Part shown: positions 15,296 through 24,177 of the stretch, piece after piece
Layout: each line of letters begins with the position of its first letter
Numbering within the stretch: the stretch's first letter is position 1
DNA from: Streptomyces antibioticus
Lineage (GTDB): Bacteria > Actinomycetota > Actinomycetes > Streptomycetales > Streptomycetaceae
Length of the DNA: 64,000 bases
Direction: 5' to 3'
Assembly: GCF_001514065.1 (NCBI RefSeq)
Contig: NZ_KQ948436.1
Coordinates: forward strand, 73,261-137,260
Program-made: the position numbers and the translations under genes
Notes under the pieces: model-generated
Databases searched by the model: none
What the model was told of the DNA's origin: nothing
Seen by the model: the letters and a program-made list of their open reading frames with translations, nothing else

Positions 15296-17047
15296 ATGAC
15301 GAACCACGGCGAAACGACCGGATCCCCTGAAAGCCACGGACCTGCCGAAACCACGGCATCCGACGCAGAAATCTCCACGGCACCCGCATGCGGCAAGACG
15401 CCGGGAAGCAGCCCCCGCAAGGCGCTCGGTGCAGGAGACGAGTGCCCTGAGCCGGCGGAAGGCGTCGACTCCCTCGCGTACGACGGCCACGGCGACGAAC
15501 AGGTGACCCTGCGCACCCCGGCCGAACTGGCCGACGCCCTGCCCTACCTGCTCGGCTACCGGCCGGAGGACAGCATCGTCCTGGTCGCCCTCCGCGACAA
15601 GGACGGACGCGGCCGCTTCGGGGGCCGGGCCCGGCTCGGCATTCCCGCGAACGCCGACGACTGGCCTGCCGTGGCCCGGCAGTTGGCCCACGGACTGGTC
15701 ACCGGCAGCGAGCGCAGAGGAGCCCGCCCCGACCAGATGGTCGCCTACCTCTGCCAGGAGCCGGGCCGGGGAGAGTCGGGCCGGGAGGTGATGGAACGAC
15801 TCCGGCCGCTCGCCCAGCAACTGCGTGTCGAGTGCGGCACCCGCGACGTGCCGGTGATCGAGGCGCTGTGCATCTCCGACGGCCGCTTCTGGTCGTACTG
15901 CTGCGTGAGCGAGGCGTGCTGTCCGCCCGAGGGGCAGTCGATGGGCCTGCCGGGCACCTCGGTGCTGGCCGCGGCCGCCACCTACGCCGGCCTCCAAGTG
16001 CGCGGCACCCTGCGGGAGTTGCGGGCCAGGCTGATGCCCTGGGAGAACGCCGCCGCCCTGGCCCAGGAGATCGCCCTCGACGCTGCCGGTATGGCCATCG
16101 TCCCGAGGATCCTCGACGAGGCCGGTCGCGCAGGTGTGGCCGCGGAGACCCTGGAGCTCGCCGAACAGGTCATGCGGCGCTTCGAGCAGGCGCCGTCCGT
16201 GTCCGGAATCCTCACCGCTGATCTCCGTGACGACCAGCTGCTGGGCCACGACGAGGCCGCATCGTTGATCCTCGGCCTCCAGGACCGCACGACCCGGGAC
16301 CGCGCGGCCGAGTGGATGGAAGGGGAGGCGGCAGGTCCCGCCCTACGGCTCTGGCGAGCCCTCGCCCGACGCTGCGTCGGGCCGTACGGCGAACACGCAG
16401 CGGCGCCACTGACCCTCGCCGGCTGGGTCGCATGGTCGACCGGCGATCAGCTGGAGGCGAGGGAGGCCCTGGCCATGGCCCTGGGCGCGGACCCCGATTA
16501 CCTCTTCGCACGCCTGCTCCACCAAGCCTGCAACGAGGGCCTGGATCCGGAGTCGATCCGCCGTTGTCTGCGGTCGGAACGGGGGGAGAGGGGGCGGGCG
16601 GAGCCTGGGGGAGCCGTCGAGTCGGTGGCGGGGGTGGGGCGGCCGGACAGGCCGGCCGCGGGAAGCATCGCAGCCGACGAGACCGAGGGGGCCGCCGTAC
16701 GCTCCGGCGAGGCCGCCTCGTCAGTGCCGCTTTCGGAGTCCGCGGCGGGCGCCGGCCGTCGACGCCGGACGCGATCCGCCGACGCGGGTGCGAGCGGGGC
16801 TCGTTCGGCGAAGGGGGCGCGGGAGGGACGTGGTCCGGGTGTGGGTTCCCGGTCTCGTACTGCGGCGGGGGGAGGCGCGCGGCCTGGCGCGGCGCGTACG
16901 TCGGCGGGAGGCACGCGGCCCGAGGGAGGCACGCGGCCTGATTCGGCTCGGGCCGGTCGTGCTCGTAAGGGGGCTGACGGCAGTGGCCGGGGGTCGCGCG
17001 GGGGTGGTGCGCGGTCTGGGGGCGTGGGGGATGCGGGGACTGTGTGA
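15296..17047 (+). CDS. DUF4192 family protein
   Basis: A 583-residue protein of unknown function, widespread in actinobacteria. The DUF4192 domain spans about residues 65-400. It opens with VTLRTPAELADALPYLLGYRPEDSIVLVAL split by short loops and contains SDGRFWSYCC and LAGWVAWSTGDQLEAREALAMALGADPDY, the typical family end. Residues 1-60 are polar and probably disordered. After residue 430 a long Arg/Gly/Ala/Ser-rich tail is low-complexity and likely disordered. No signal peptide is seen. The gene stands between the recQ-like gene and the debranching-like gene, all on the plus strand. Confidence 0.85.
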   Translation: MTNHGETTGSPESHGPAETTASDAEISTAPACGKTPGSSPRKALGAGDECPEPAEGVDSLAYDGHGDEQVTLRTPAELADALPYLLGYRPEDSIVLVALRDKDGRGRFGGRARLGIPANADDWPAVARQLAHGLVTGSERRGARPDQMVAYLCQEPGRGESGREVMERLRPLAQQLRVECGTRDVPVIEALCISDGRFWSYCCVSEACCPPEGQSMGLPGTSVLAAAATYAGLQVRGTLRELRARLMPWENAAALAQEIALDAAGMAIVPRILDEAGRAGVAAETLELAEQVMRRFEQAPSVSGILTADLRDDQLLGHDEAASLILGLQDRTTRDRAAEWMEGEAAGPALRLWRALARRCVGPYGEHAAAPLTLAGWVAWSTGDQLEAREALAMALGADPDYLFARLLHQACNEGLDPESIRRCLRSERGERGRAEPGGAVESVAGVGRPDRPAAGSIAADETEGAAVRSGEAASSVPLSESAAGAGRRRRTRSADAGASGARSAKGAREGRGPGVGSRSRTAAGGGARPGAARTSAGGTRPEGGTRPDSARAGRARKGADGSGRGSRGGGARSGGVGDAGTV

Positions 17048-17136
17048 GGGCGTGTGGGGTGGGGATGGCTGATCCGGCGGTGGCTGCCACTGCGGCGGAG
17101 GTGATGGCGGGGACTGCCGGCGTGTGGGGCATGGTC

Positions 17137-17196
17137 GGCGAGGGCGAGGGCGAGGGCGAGGGCGAGGGCGAGGGCGATGGCGGGGGCGGGGGCAAG
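17137..17196 (+). repeat. GGCGAG hexanucleotide repeat with G-quadruplex potential
   Basis: Six perfect GGCGAG units (17137-17172) are followed by four imperfect ones. Seen one base over, the strand carries at least six GGG runs separated by CGA, a textbook G-quadruplex pattern. The surrounding 17048-17426 interval has no gene I can support: an open frame of Gly-Glu repeats across it is a by-product of the repeat. Confidence 0.85.
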
Positions 17197-17426
17197 GGCC
17201 GGCGGCGGGCACACCCGCGTGGCGTGGCCGGCCGACCCCGCCGCCATCCGGTCTGCTTCGGCGGTCGGAGGCGTGACCCCGAGGAGCTCTGCTCCGTTCA
17301 CCTGAGTGGCGGAACGCCTGGACGGACCTGCCGCCGCACCCCGTTCACCGTCCCGCCACGGTTCAGAATCCCGCCCCGCCGATGTCGCACCCGCCCGAGG
17401 CGCACCGAGCGCAGAAGAGGCCGCCC

Positions 17427-19739
17427 ATGTATCAGCCGACTCCGCCCTCCACCGCCGACGATCACCGCTCTGCCTCGGACTCGACGGCCTTACGGCAGCC
17501 GGACCCGGTCGTAGAGCACAGCCCGCCATCTACCGGGACGTCAGACCGGCCGCATCCCTCAAGCCCACCGCCTTCGAACCGGCCCCGTCCCGCGAGCCCA
17601 CCGCCGTCGGGCCGGCCACGTCCCGCGAGCCTGCCCCCGGCAGAGCAGCCACCTACCCCAAGCCGGCCGATGGCAGACCGGCACATGCCCCACGCCCCGG
17701 GGCCAACCCGCACCACGGCGCAGGCACATCGTTCGTCGGTCGCACCGGCCCCTGCGGCCCCTGGTGGTCAGTTCCCGCCGCCCCGTCGTCCCGTCGATCT
17801 GCCATCCACCCACACCACCCTGATCTGCGTCGCCCTCCCGGGCCTCGCCATCTCCACGGAGCAGGGCCAGCTGACCGGTCGCGGACTGGAGGGGTTCTAC
17901 CGGGCCGGTCGGCGTGTGCTGTCGCGCTGTCAGGTTCGGGTGGCCGGGCGTGAACCGCTCGTGGTGCAGGCGCGGATGACCTCGGCCGACAGCGCGCGGT
18001 TCCTGGGCACCGTCCGCACCTCCCCGCATGTGGGCCCGGACCCGGATGTGCTCGTCGAGCGCATCCGGCACGCCGACGGTACGGAGCGGATCACCGTGCA
18101 CAGCGTGGCCGTTCGTCCGCTGCGGCTGCCGGTCGAGGTGGCCCTCGGCACGGATCTGGCCGATCTGGGCGCCATCGCGGCCGGTAGCCCCGGACCCGAA
18201 CTGCCCGCGAGCGTCCATGACTCCGGCCTGCGCTGGTCGTCGCCCGTCGGGAACGCGTCGGTCACGGCAGACCCGCCCCCCGAGGACGCGCTGGCCTCGG
18301 CCGGACTGCTGCGCTGGGAGTTCGTCATGCCGCCGGGCGGCAGCGCGAGCGTCGAGCTGCGGGTCCGCCCGGACGGCGCGGGACCGGTCCGTGCCGCCGG
18401 CCGGGCGGCGACGAGCCCGCTCGCTCCTGCCCGTGCGATGGGCGACGACCACAGGGCGCAGCACCTCATGCGGAGGAGCGTCGAGGATCTTCAGGCCCTG
18501 CTGCTGCGCGACCCCGCGCACCCCACCGACACCCACCTCGCCGCCGGCGCGCCCTGGCGCTGCGGTCTGTCCCCGGCCGACGCGCTCGCCGCGGCCCGGA
18601 TGACCCTGCCGCTCGGCACCCGTCTCGCCGCGGGCACCCTGCGCACCCTCGCTCGCACCCAGCTCCAGGGCCCGGGTCCGCAGTCCGGCATGATCCCCGG
18701 GCCCAGACGCGACGCGGGCACGCATCTGCCACCGAGCTGTACCGGTACGGAAGCCACGCTGCTCTTCCCGGTGCTCCTCGCCGAAGCCCGACGCTGGGGC
18801 CTGCCGGAGGCCGAGACGGAGGAGTTCCTGCCCGCCGCCGAGCGCTGCCTGACCTGGCTTCGGACCACCGTCGGCGACGCCCCCTATCTGTGCGATCCGC
18901 AGCCCGGCGGGCCTCAACGCTGCGAGACGCAGGCACACGCCCATCGCGCGGCCCTGCTCGGCGCCGATCTGCTGGACAGCTGCGGCAGACCCGGTGGTGC
19001 CGGGCTGCGGCAGTGGGCGCAGCAGCAGCGGGCCGCCTTCCGGGAGGACTTCTGGATCGACGACCTGGGCGGCGGCCGACCCGCGGCAGCCCGTGCCCCG
19101 GACGGCCGTCCCGTCCCGCACCTCGGCGCGGCGGCCGTCCACCTCCTCGACACCGGTCTGCTGGGCGGCGGGGAGCTGGCCCCCGGGCTGCTCGACAAAG
19201 TGCAGACCGAACAGCTCGCCCGACTGCTCGGCGGGCCCGCCATGGACTCGGGCTGGGGGCTGCGCGGGCTGGGTGCGAAGGAGGCGGGGTACAACCCGTT
19301 CGGCCACCGTGGGGGCGCCGTCAGAACGCAGGAGACAGCGGTCGCCGTCGCGGGCCTGGCCGCCGCCGGGTACGAGAAGCAGGCGACGTCACTCCTCCGG
19401 GGCATGCTGGCGGCGGCCGAGACCTTCGGTCACCGGCTGCCCGAGATGTACGCGGGGGAGCAGCGCACCGACGGGAGCGCACCCGTCCCGCATCCGGCGG
19501 CCTGCCGGCCCGCGGCCACGGCGGCGGCCGCGGGGGTGCTGCTGCTGACCACGCTCGCGGGCGTCCGCCCCGACGCCCCGGCAGGGACGGTCACCTTGCG
19601 TCCGGTGCGCAGTGCACCGCTGGGAGAGATCGTCCTGACGGGACTGCGGATCGCGGGCGCCCCGTTCTCCGTACGGGTCGGCCGCCTCGGTCTGGCCATG
19701 GTCGAGGAGGCGGCCGACGGGCTGCAACTGGGAGTGTGA
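17427..19739 (+). CDS. Glycogen debranching N-terminal-domain protein (amylo-alpha-1,6-glucosidase-like)
   Basis: A 770-residue protein related to the bacterial glycogen-debranching proteins with a bis-type N-terminal domain. Residues 1-120 are proline/serine-rich and include near-repeats of RPRPASPPPSGRPRPASLPP. The beta-rich N-terminal domain follows (LICVALPGLAISTEQGQLTGRGLEGFYRAGRRVLS split over several strands), then an alpha/alpha-toroid-like C-terminal half with DPAHPTDTHLAAGAPW, GTEATLLFPVLLAEA and NPFGHRGGAVRTQETAVAVAG. The substrate is probably an alpha-glucan or trehalose-related polymer, by family only. The ATG at 17427 has AAGAGG six bases upstream; an in-frame ATG at 17382 lacks one. 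Confidence 0.78.
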   Translation: MYQPTPPSTADDHRSASDSTALRQPDPVVEHSPPSTGTSDRPHPSSPPPSNRPRPASPPPSGRPRPASLPPAEQPPTPSRPMADRHMPHAPGPTRTTAQAHRSSVAPAPAAPGGQFPPPRRPVDLPSTHTTLICVALPGLAISTEQGQLTGRGLEGFYRAGRRVLSRCQVRVAGREPLVVQARMTSADSARFLGTVRTSPHVGPDPDVLVERIRHADGTERITVHSVAVRPLRLPVEVALGTDLADLGAIAAGSPGPELPASVHDSGLRWSSPVGNASVTADPPPEDALASAGLLRWEFVMPPGGSASVELRVRPDGAGPVRAAGRAATSPLAPARAMGDDHRAQHLMRRSVEDLQALLLRDPAHPTDTHLAAGAPWRCGLSPADALAAARMTLPLGTRLAAGTLRTLARTQLQGPGPQSGMIPGPRRDAGTHLPPSCTGTEATLLFPVLLAEARRWGLPEAETEEFLPAAERCLTWLRTTVGDAPYLCDPQPGGPQRCETQAHAHRAALLGADLLDSCGRPGGAGLRQWAQQQRAAFREDFWIDDLGGGRPAAARAPDGRPVPHLGAAAVHLLDTGLLGGGELAPGLLDKVQTEQLARLLGGPAMDSGWGLRGLGAKEAGYNPFGHRGGAVRTQETAVAVAGLAAAGYEKQATSLLRGMLAAAETFGHRLPEMYAGEQRTDGSAPVPHPAACRPAATAAAAGVLLLTTLAGVRPDAPAGTVTLRPVRSAPLGEIVLTGLRIAGAPFSVRVGRLGLAMVEEAADGLQLGV

Positions 19740-19840
19740 CCTCGTACGAAACGCTGCCGTGGCAATGTCGGGGCGGGTGAGGAGCGCGTTCCGGACGGAA
19801 GTGGATCAGCCACCTGTGCGGCCGACGAAGGGAGTGTTTA

Positions 19841-19862
19841 TCGTCAGGCAGACGACTATGAT
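19841..19862 (+). promoter_or_regulatory. Inverted repeat and -10 hexamer at the NrtR-like gene
   Basis: TCGTC-AGGCA-GACGA (19841-19855) is a small perfect inverted repeat that touches TATGAT (19857-19862), a strong -10 sequence. The ATG follows after six bases. This looks like an operator over a leaderless promoter, plausibly autoregulatory. Confidence 0.5.
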
Positions 19863-19868
19863 CGCCGC

Positions 19869-20627
19869 ATGCCCTACGACCCGTCAGCCTTTCCGCCCTT
19901 CGCCGTCACCGTGGACCTGGTCGTGCTGACCGTGCGCCGTCATGCTCTGTGCGCGCTGGCGGTGCGCAGGGGCGAACCGCCCTTCCAGGGGCGCTGGGCG
20001 CTTCCCGGCGGTTTCGTACGGGCCGACGAGGATCTTTCGCAGGCGGCGGCCCGCGAACTCGCCGAGGAGACGGGGCTGCGCGCTCACGAACCGGCGGCCC
20101 CGGCGCAGGACAACGGCGCCCACCTGGAGCAGCTCGCGACCTACGGCGACCCCAAGCGGGACCCTCGGATGCGGGTGGTCAGTGTCGCGCACCTCGCGCT
20201 CGCCCCCGACCTGCCCGCGCCCCGGGCGGGCGGCGACGCCAGCAACGCGCGCTGGGCGCCGGTCGAGGAACTGCTTCAGCAAGGGGGCTACGGCCGGGAC
20301 GGCGAACCGGTCGCGCCGCTGGCCTTCGACCATGCGCAGATCCTGTCCGACGGTGTGGAACGCGCCCGTTCCAAGATCGAGTACTCGTCGCTGGCCACGG
20401 CGTTCTGCCCCACCGAGTTCACCGTGGGAGAGCTGCGCCGCGTCTACGAAGCGGTGTGGGGCGTGGCGCTGGACCCGCGCAACTTCCACCGCAAGGTGAC
20501 GGGGACGCCGGGCTTCCTCGTCCCCACCGGCGGTACGACCACACGGCAGGGCGGCCGCCCCGCGCAGCTCTTCCGGGCCGGCGGCGCCACCCTCCTCAAT
20601 CCGCCGATGCTGCGCCCCGAGGTGTGA
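19869..20627 (+). CDS. NrtR-like Nudix hydrolase / transcriptional regulator
   Basis: A 252-residue protein with an N-terminal Nudix domain and a C-terminal winged helix, the layout of NrtR regulators of NAD metabolism. The Nudix box is complete: G-x5-E then RELAEETGL (about residues 50-75). This makes hydrolase activity possible, whereas many NrtR regulators have lost it. The C-terminal part has FTVGELRRVYEAVWG and NFHRKV, typical of the DNA-binding wing. There is no Shine-Dalgarno sequence; TATGAT ends six bases before the ATG. No NAD biosynthesis gene is next to it, so the regulon must be elsewhere, if this is an NrtR. Confidence 0.82.
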   Translation: MPYDPSAFPPFAVTVDLVVLTVRRHALCALAVRRGEPPFQGRWALPGGFVRADEDLSQAAARELAEETGLRAHEPAAPAQDNGAHLEQLATYGDPKRDPRMRVVSVAHLALAPDLPAPRAGGDASNARWAPVEELLQQGGYGRDGEPVAPLAFDHAQILSDGVERARSKIEYSSLATAFCPTEFTVGELRRVYEAVWGVALDPRNFHRKVTGTPGFLVPTGGTTTRQGGRPAQLFRAGGATLLNPPMLRPEV

Positions 20628-20772
20628 CGTGGCGGCATCCTCCGTCGGGGCATCGAGTGCTGTCCGCAGGGGTGGTTGGGCGGCGAACACTGGTCCGAAA
20701 GGCCTGACTACCGCCTGCGGAGCGGGCCTTGCGGTACCGAAAAAACGGACATAGCGCGCTATCTTGCTGCGG

Positions 20773-23055
20773 GTGATCCAGGCCTTCGGACTGACCAGCA
20801 ACCCCCGCAAGGAGCTTCCGCCCGCCGTCGACGACGTCTCCTTCGAAGCCAGGGCAGGCCGCGTCACCGCGCTGCTCGGCGCGCCGGGGTCGGGCAAGAC
20901 GACGACGCTCAGGCTCATGCTCGAACTCCAACAGGGCCGCGGCGTCACCTACTTCAGAGGCCGCCCCCTGCACCGGCTCGCCCATCCCTCGCGGGAAGTC
21001 GGCGTGCTCCTCGGCGATGTGCCGGGCCACCCGGCGCGCACGGTGCGAGGACACCTGCGGATGCTGTGCGCCGCCGCAGGGGTCCCGGTACGGCGTGCCG
21101 ACGAGGTGCTGGAGGTCGTAGGTCTCGTCAGCCTGCGCGAGGAACGGCTCGGCACACTGTCGCGCGGCATGGACCGCCGCCTCGGCCTGGCTTGCGCCCT
21201 GCTGTCCGACCCGCACACGCTCGTCCTGGACAACCCCGCCGAAGGGCTCTCCGCGAGGGAAAGCAGATGGCTGTACGGCATGCTGCGCGCCCACGCGGCG
21301 CAGGGGGGCACGGTGCTCCTCACCACCGCCGACCCCAAAGAGGCCGCCCGCACCGCCGACCGGGTCGTCACCCTCGACGAGGGCAGGCTCGTCGCCGACC
21401 AGGAGGCCGCCGACTTCTCCCGCACCCGGCTGCGCCCCAGAGTCGCCGTCCGCACCCCGCACGCCACCCGCCTCGCCGCCCTCCTCGCCAAGGAAGCCCG
21501 CACGGCACACCGCTCCGTCGAGGTCGTCCGCGAGGGCGGCAACCGTCTCTCCGTGTACGGCAGCACCTGCGCCGACGTCGGTGAGATCGCGTTCCGTCAC
21601 GGCGTGCTCGTCCACCAACTCGCGGACGAGATCGGCGACATGGGGCCGGGCGCGGGAGCGTCTCCATGGGGCGAAGGGCCCGCCGCGGATACCGCGCGAG
21701 GCTCCGGTGCCCTTCCGGCGGACTCGGTTGCGACCGCCGTACCCGGAGAAAACGATGCTGCGGAGGATTCCGGCACGCCTCCCACGCCCCCGGCCCACAC
21801 CGACCGACCCAGCCGAGCAGACGTCGCTCAGGGGACCGCCGGCCCTTCGCCGGAACCGACGGACCTCAGCGCCGTAGCGCACCCCCCGACGGACTCAGCA
21901 CCGCCGGACCGCGCCCGAGACGGCAAGCCCCACCTGGAAGTGTCCTTGCCCTCTGCCGATCCCGAGACGCCGCGCCCTCCTGAGGAGTCCCCACCGCCGG
22001 CCGATCCCGAGTCGATGCGAATCCCGGTACGGCCTTCCCCTTCCGTCGATGCCGAGTCGATGCGAATCCCTGGACGGCCTTCCCCTTCCGTCGATGCCGA
22101 GTCGACGCGAATCCCTGGACGGCCCTCGCCTTCCGTCGATGCCGAGTCGAGGCGGGCCTCCGCGCCGCCCTCACCCCCCGCCGCCCCCAAGGTCACGTCA
22201 ACCTCTGCGCGGATCACCCACCCCCCGGTGATCGCCAAGCCCGTCGCCCTGTCCGAACTTCCACCCCCCATCTCCGTCCGCCCCGCCCCCAGCCCCCTCC
22301 GCCCGCTCCGGTACGAGTTGCGGCGCGCGGCCGGGATCGGGACCGGGTTCCTCACGGGAGCCGCCGTGGTGGTCATGTCCGCCCTGACCGCCGTCCTGCT
22401 CGCCCGCATCGGTCACACCCCGCAGCACCGGCTGCTCGCCGCGTGGCCGCGCGAGCTGCCGTTGCCGCCCGCGGCGCTCGGGGCGGGGCTGCTCGGGGCG
22501 TTCGCCTTCGGGGACGAGTTCCGCCACCCCGCCCTGGCGGCGGACCGCGGCAGCGTGCCCCGTCGGCTGGGGCTGCTCGCGGCCAAGCTCGTCGTATCCG
22601 CCGCCACCGCGCTGCTGCTGGCCTTCCTCACGGTGGGCTGCGACGCCGAAGTGCTCTATCTCGTGTACGGACGGGAGCTCGCGCGAGTTCCCGCCGACTG
22701 GCTCTCACTGGGCGCGAGTTGGACAGGGCTCGTCGTGGGCTGTGCCTGGGCGGGGGTGCTGGCTGCGGGCATCTTCCGGTCCACCACGGCCGGGCTGGCC
22801 GCCGTGGTCGCCGTACCCGTCGTCGTCGTACCCCTCGTACAAAAGGCCTTGGAGGGACCGGCTGTGCGGACGGCCGCAGGATTCCCGATGCGGTTGCGTG
22901 AGACGTTTCTGCTCCAGTGGCCCTTCGGCGGAGAGCGCTATCTGTCGGGTGTGGCGCGGGTGATCGGCCAACCCGTCGGCGGGGCGCTGACGTTGTCGTT
23001 GACGGCCCTGCTCTGCGCATATCTGCTCACGACGCTGCGAAGCAGGGTCCGATGA
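20773..23055 (+). CDS. ABC transporter: ATPase domain fused to membrane domain, with degenerate ATPase site
   Basis: A 760-residue single-chain ABC transporter. Residues 1-220 are the nucleotide-binding domain. Walker A is intact (GAPGSGKTT). The signature is LSRGMDRRL instead of LSGGQ, the Walker B ends LVLDNPAEGL with Asn where the catalytic Glu belongs, and the H-loop reads LLTTADPKEA with Ala for His. ATP hydrolysis is therefore doubtful. A long disordered Pro/Ser/Asp linker follows (about 290-505) with a 45-bp tandem repeat. The C-terminal 240 residues have about six hydrophobic helices of an ABC-2-like permease. The GTG at 20773 is preceded seven bases earlier by TATCTT (20760-20765), suggesting a leaderless mRNA; a TTG at 20764 is an alternative. 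Confidence 0.82.
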   Translation: MIQAFGLTSNPRKELPPAVDDVSFEARAGRVTALLGAPGSGKTTTLRLMLELQQGRGVTYFRGRPLHRLAHPSREVGVLLGDVPGHPARTVRGHLRMLCAAAGVPVRRADEVLEVVGLVSLREERLGTLSRGMDRRLGLACALLSDPHTLVLDNPAEGLSARESRWLYGMLRAHAAQGGTVLLTTADPKEAARTADRVVTLDEGRLVADQEAADFSRTRLRPRVAVRTPHATRLAALLAKEARTAHRSVEVVREGGNRLSVYGSTCADVGEIAFRHGVLVHQLADEIGDMGPGAGASPWGEGPAADTARGSGALPADSVATAVPGENDAAEDSGTPPTPPAHTDRPSRADVAQGTAGPSPEPTDLSAVAHPPTDSAPPDRARDGKPHLEVSLPSADPETPRPPEESPPPADPESMRIPVRPSPSVDAESMRIPGRPSPSVDAESTRIPGRPSPSVDAESRRASAPPSPPAAPKVTSTSARITHPPVIAKPVALSELPPPISVRPAPSPLRPLRYELRRAAGIGTGFLTGAAVVVMSALTAVLLARIGHTPQHRLLAAWPRELPLPPAALGAGLLGAFAFGDEFRHPALAADRGSVPRRLGLLAAKLVVSAATALLLAFLTVGCDAEVLYLVYGRELARVPADWLSLGASWTGLVVGCAWAGVLAAGIFRSTTAGLAAVVAVPVVVVPLVQKALEGPAVRTAAGFPMRLRETFLLQWPFGGERYLSGVARVIGQPVGGALTLSLTALLCAYLLTTLRSRVR
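22012..22146 (+). repeat. Three 45-bp tandem repeats inside the ABC transporter linker
   Basis: Three head-to-tail copies, starting at 22012, 22057 and 22102, each encode 15 residues of the form S(M/T)RIP(V/G)RPSPSVDAE. A degenerate fourth follows. The copies are almost identical in DNA, so copy number may vary between strains. Confidence 0.9.
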
Positions 23056-23117
23056 CGACCATCCGTGACCTTCCGGTCCCGCTCTGTGCGCAACTCCCCA
23101 GGGAAAGCCCATTTCTT

Positions 23118-23125
23118 TCCGATAA
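23118..23125 (+). promoter_or_regulatory. Candidate sigma-WhiG -10 element of whiH
   Basis: TCCGATAA matches 7 of 8 bases of the sigma-WhiG -10 (GCCGATAA), 92 bp upstream of whiH. whiH is a known sigma-WhiG target in S. coelicolor. I do not see a TAAA at the expected 15-16 bp distance, so the -35 is weak. Confidence 0.45.
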
Positions 23126-23141
23126 GGCGTCAATTGCGACG

Positions 23142-23157
23142 GGGTGAGCGATCACCC
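23142..23157. promoter_or_regulatory. Candidate WhiH operator
   Basis: GGGTGA-GCGA-TCACCC is a perfect 6-4-6 inverted repeat just downstream of the candidate -10 and 60 bp before whiH. Size and symmetry suit a GntR/FadR-type dimer. WhiH is known to repress its own gene, so this could be its site. Confidence 0.5.
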
Positions 23158-23217
23158 TTTCGTGTGCTTTTCACCAAAGACCTCAAGGGAGTTGGGGACG
23201 GCGCCGACAAAGGATCC

Positions 23218-24105
23218 GTGAGTACCCTTGCGCACACCATGATGACCGCCGCCCGCTCCGCAGACTCCGGTCTCGCCGGCCCGGGCGAACTCGACCGCTA
23301 CCCCTACGCGGATGCGCCCGCCGCGGACCGCCTCGGCGCCTCCGCCTGGGACGCCGCGGAACCCGAGCTGGGCCGCGTGGGCCGACGCGCCGCGGGCAGC
23401 CGTGGACGCGGACTGCACGGCCAACTCGTCCAGCAGCTGGGCCAGATGATCGTCTCGGGCGATCTGGGCGCCGACCGCCCGCTGGTGCCCGAGGAGATCG
23501 GCCAGCGCTTCGAGGTCTCCCGCACCGTCGTCCGCGAGTCGCTCCGCGTCCTGGAGGCCAAGGGCCTGGTCAGTGCCCGCCCGAACGTCGGCACGCGCGT
23601 GCGCCCGGTCAGCGACTGGAACCTCCTCGACCCGGACATCATCGAGTGGCGGGCCTTCGGGCCGCAGCGCGACGACCAGCGCCGCGAGCTGAACGAGCTG
23701 CGCTGGACCATCGAGCCGCTCGCCGCGCGCCTCGCCGCCGGTCATGGGCGCGAGGAGGTGCAGCAGCGGCTCGCCGACATGGTGGAGATCATGGGGCACG
23801 CCATGGCGCAGGGTGACGCGCTGACGTTCTCGCGCGCGGACGCCGAGTTCCATTCCCTGCTCATCCAGGTCGCGGGCAATCGCATGCTGGAGCACCTCTC
23901 CGGGATCGTGTCGGCCGCGCTCCAGGTCTCCGGCGGACCGGTCACCGGGTGCGACCGGCCGAACGAGGCCTCCCTGGTGCAGCACGGCAGGATCGTCGAC
24001 GCCCTCGCCGCCGGCGACGGCATGGCCGCCGAGTCCGCCATGCGCCAATTGCTGACCGTCCACCCCGAGGTGGAGCGCGTGGTGCCGGCGCCGCGCGAGC
24101 ACTGA
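23218..24105 (+). CDS. whiH: WhiH, GntR-family sporulation regulator
   Basis: A 295-residue FadR-type GntR regulator required for sporulation septation in aerial hyphae. It begins VSTLAHTMMTAARSADSGLAG, as I remember for WhiH. The winged helix is at about residues 65-130 (GLHGQLVQQLGQMIVSGDL, FEVSRTVVRESLRVLEAKGLV, then SARPNVGTRVRP). The C-terminal FCD ligand-binding domain follows, with RADAEFHSLLIQVAGN carrying its usual acidic/histidine metal ligands. Its place immediately upstream of hrdB matches S. coelicolor. The GTG at 23218 has AAGGA three bases upstream. It is followed by a strong hairpin, so it is transcribed separately from hrdB. Confidence 0.93.
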   Translation: MSTLAHTMMTAARSADSGLAGPGELDRYPYADAPAADRLGASAWDAAEPELGRVGRRAAGSRGRGLHGQLVQQLGQMIVSGDLGADRPLVPEEIGQRFEVSRTVVRESLRVLEAKGLVSARPNVGTRVRPVSDWNLLDPDIIEWRAFGPQRDDQRRELNELRWTIEPLAARLAAGHGREEVQQRLADMVEIMGHAMAQGDALTFSRADAEFHSLLIQVAGNRMLEHLSGIVSAALQVSGGPVTGCDRPNEASLVQHGRIVDALAAGDGMAAESAMRQLLTVHPEVERVVPAPREH

Positions 24106-24177
24106 CCACGCACCGCGGGCGGCGCGGCCGGAGGGTGCCTCCCCCTCCTGGGCATCGTCCGGCCGAAGGGCCGCCTC

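Noticed and set aside
17044-17514. Open frame with Gly-Glu repeats
   Set aside because: It is created by the GGCGAG repeat, has no ribosome-binding site and overlaps the start region of the next gene.
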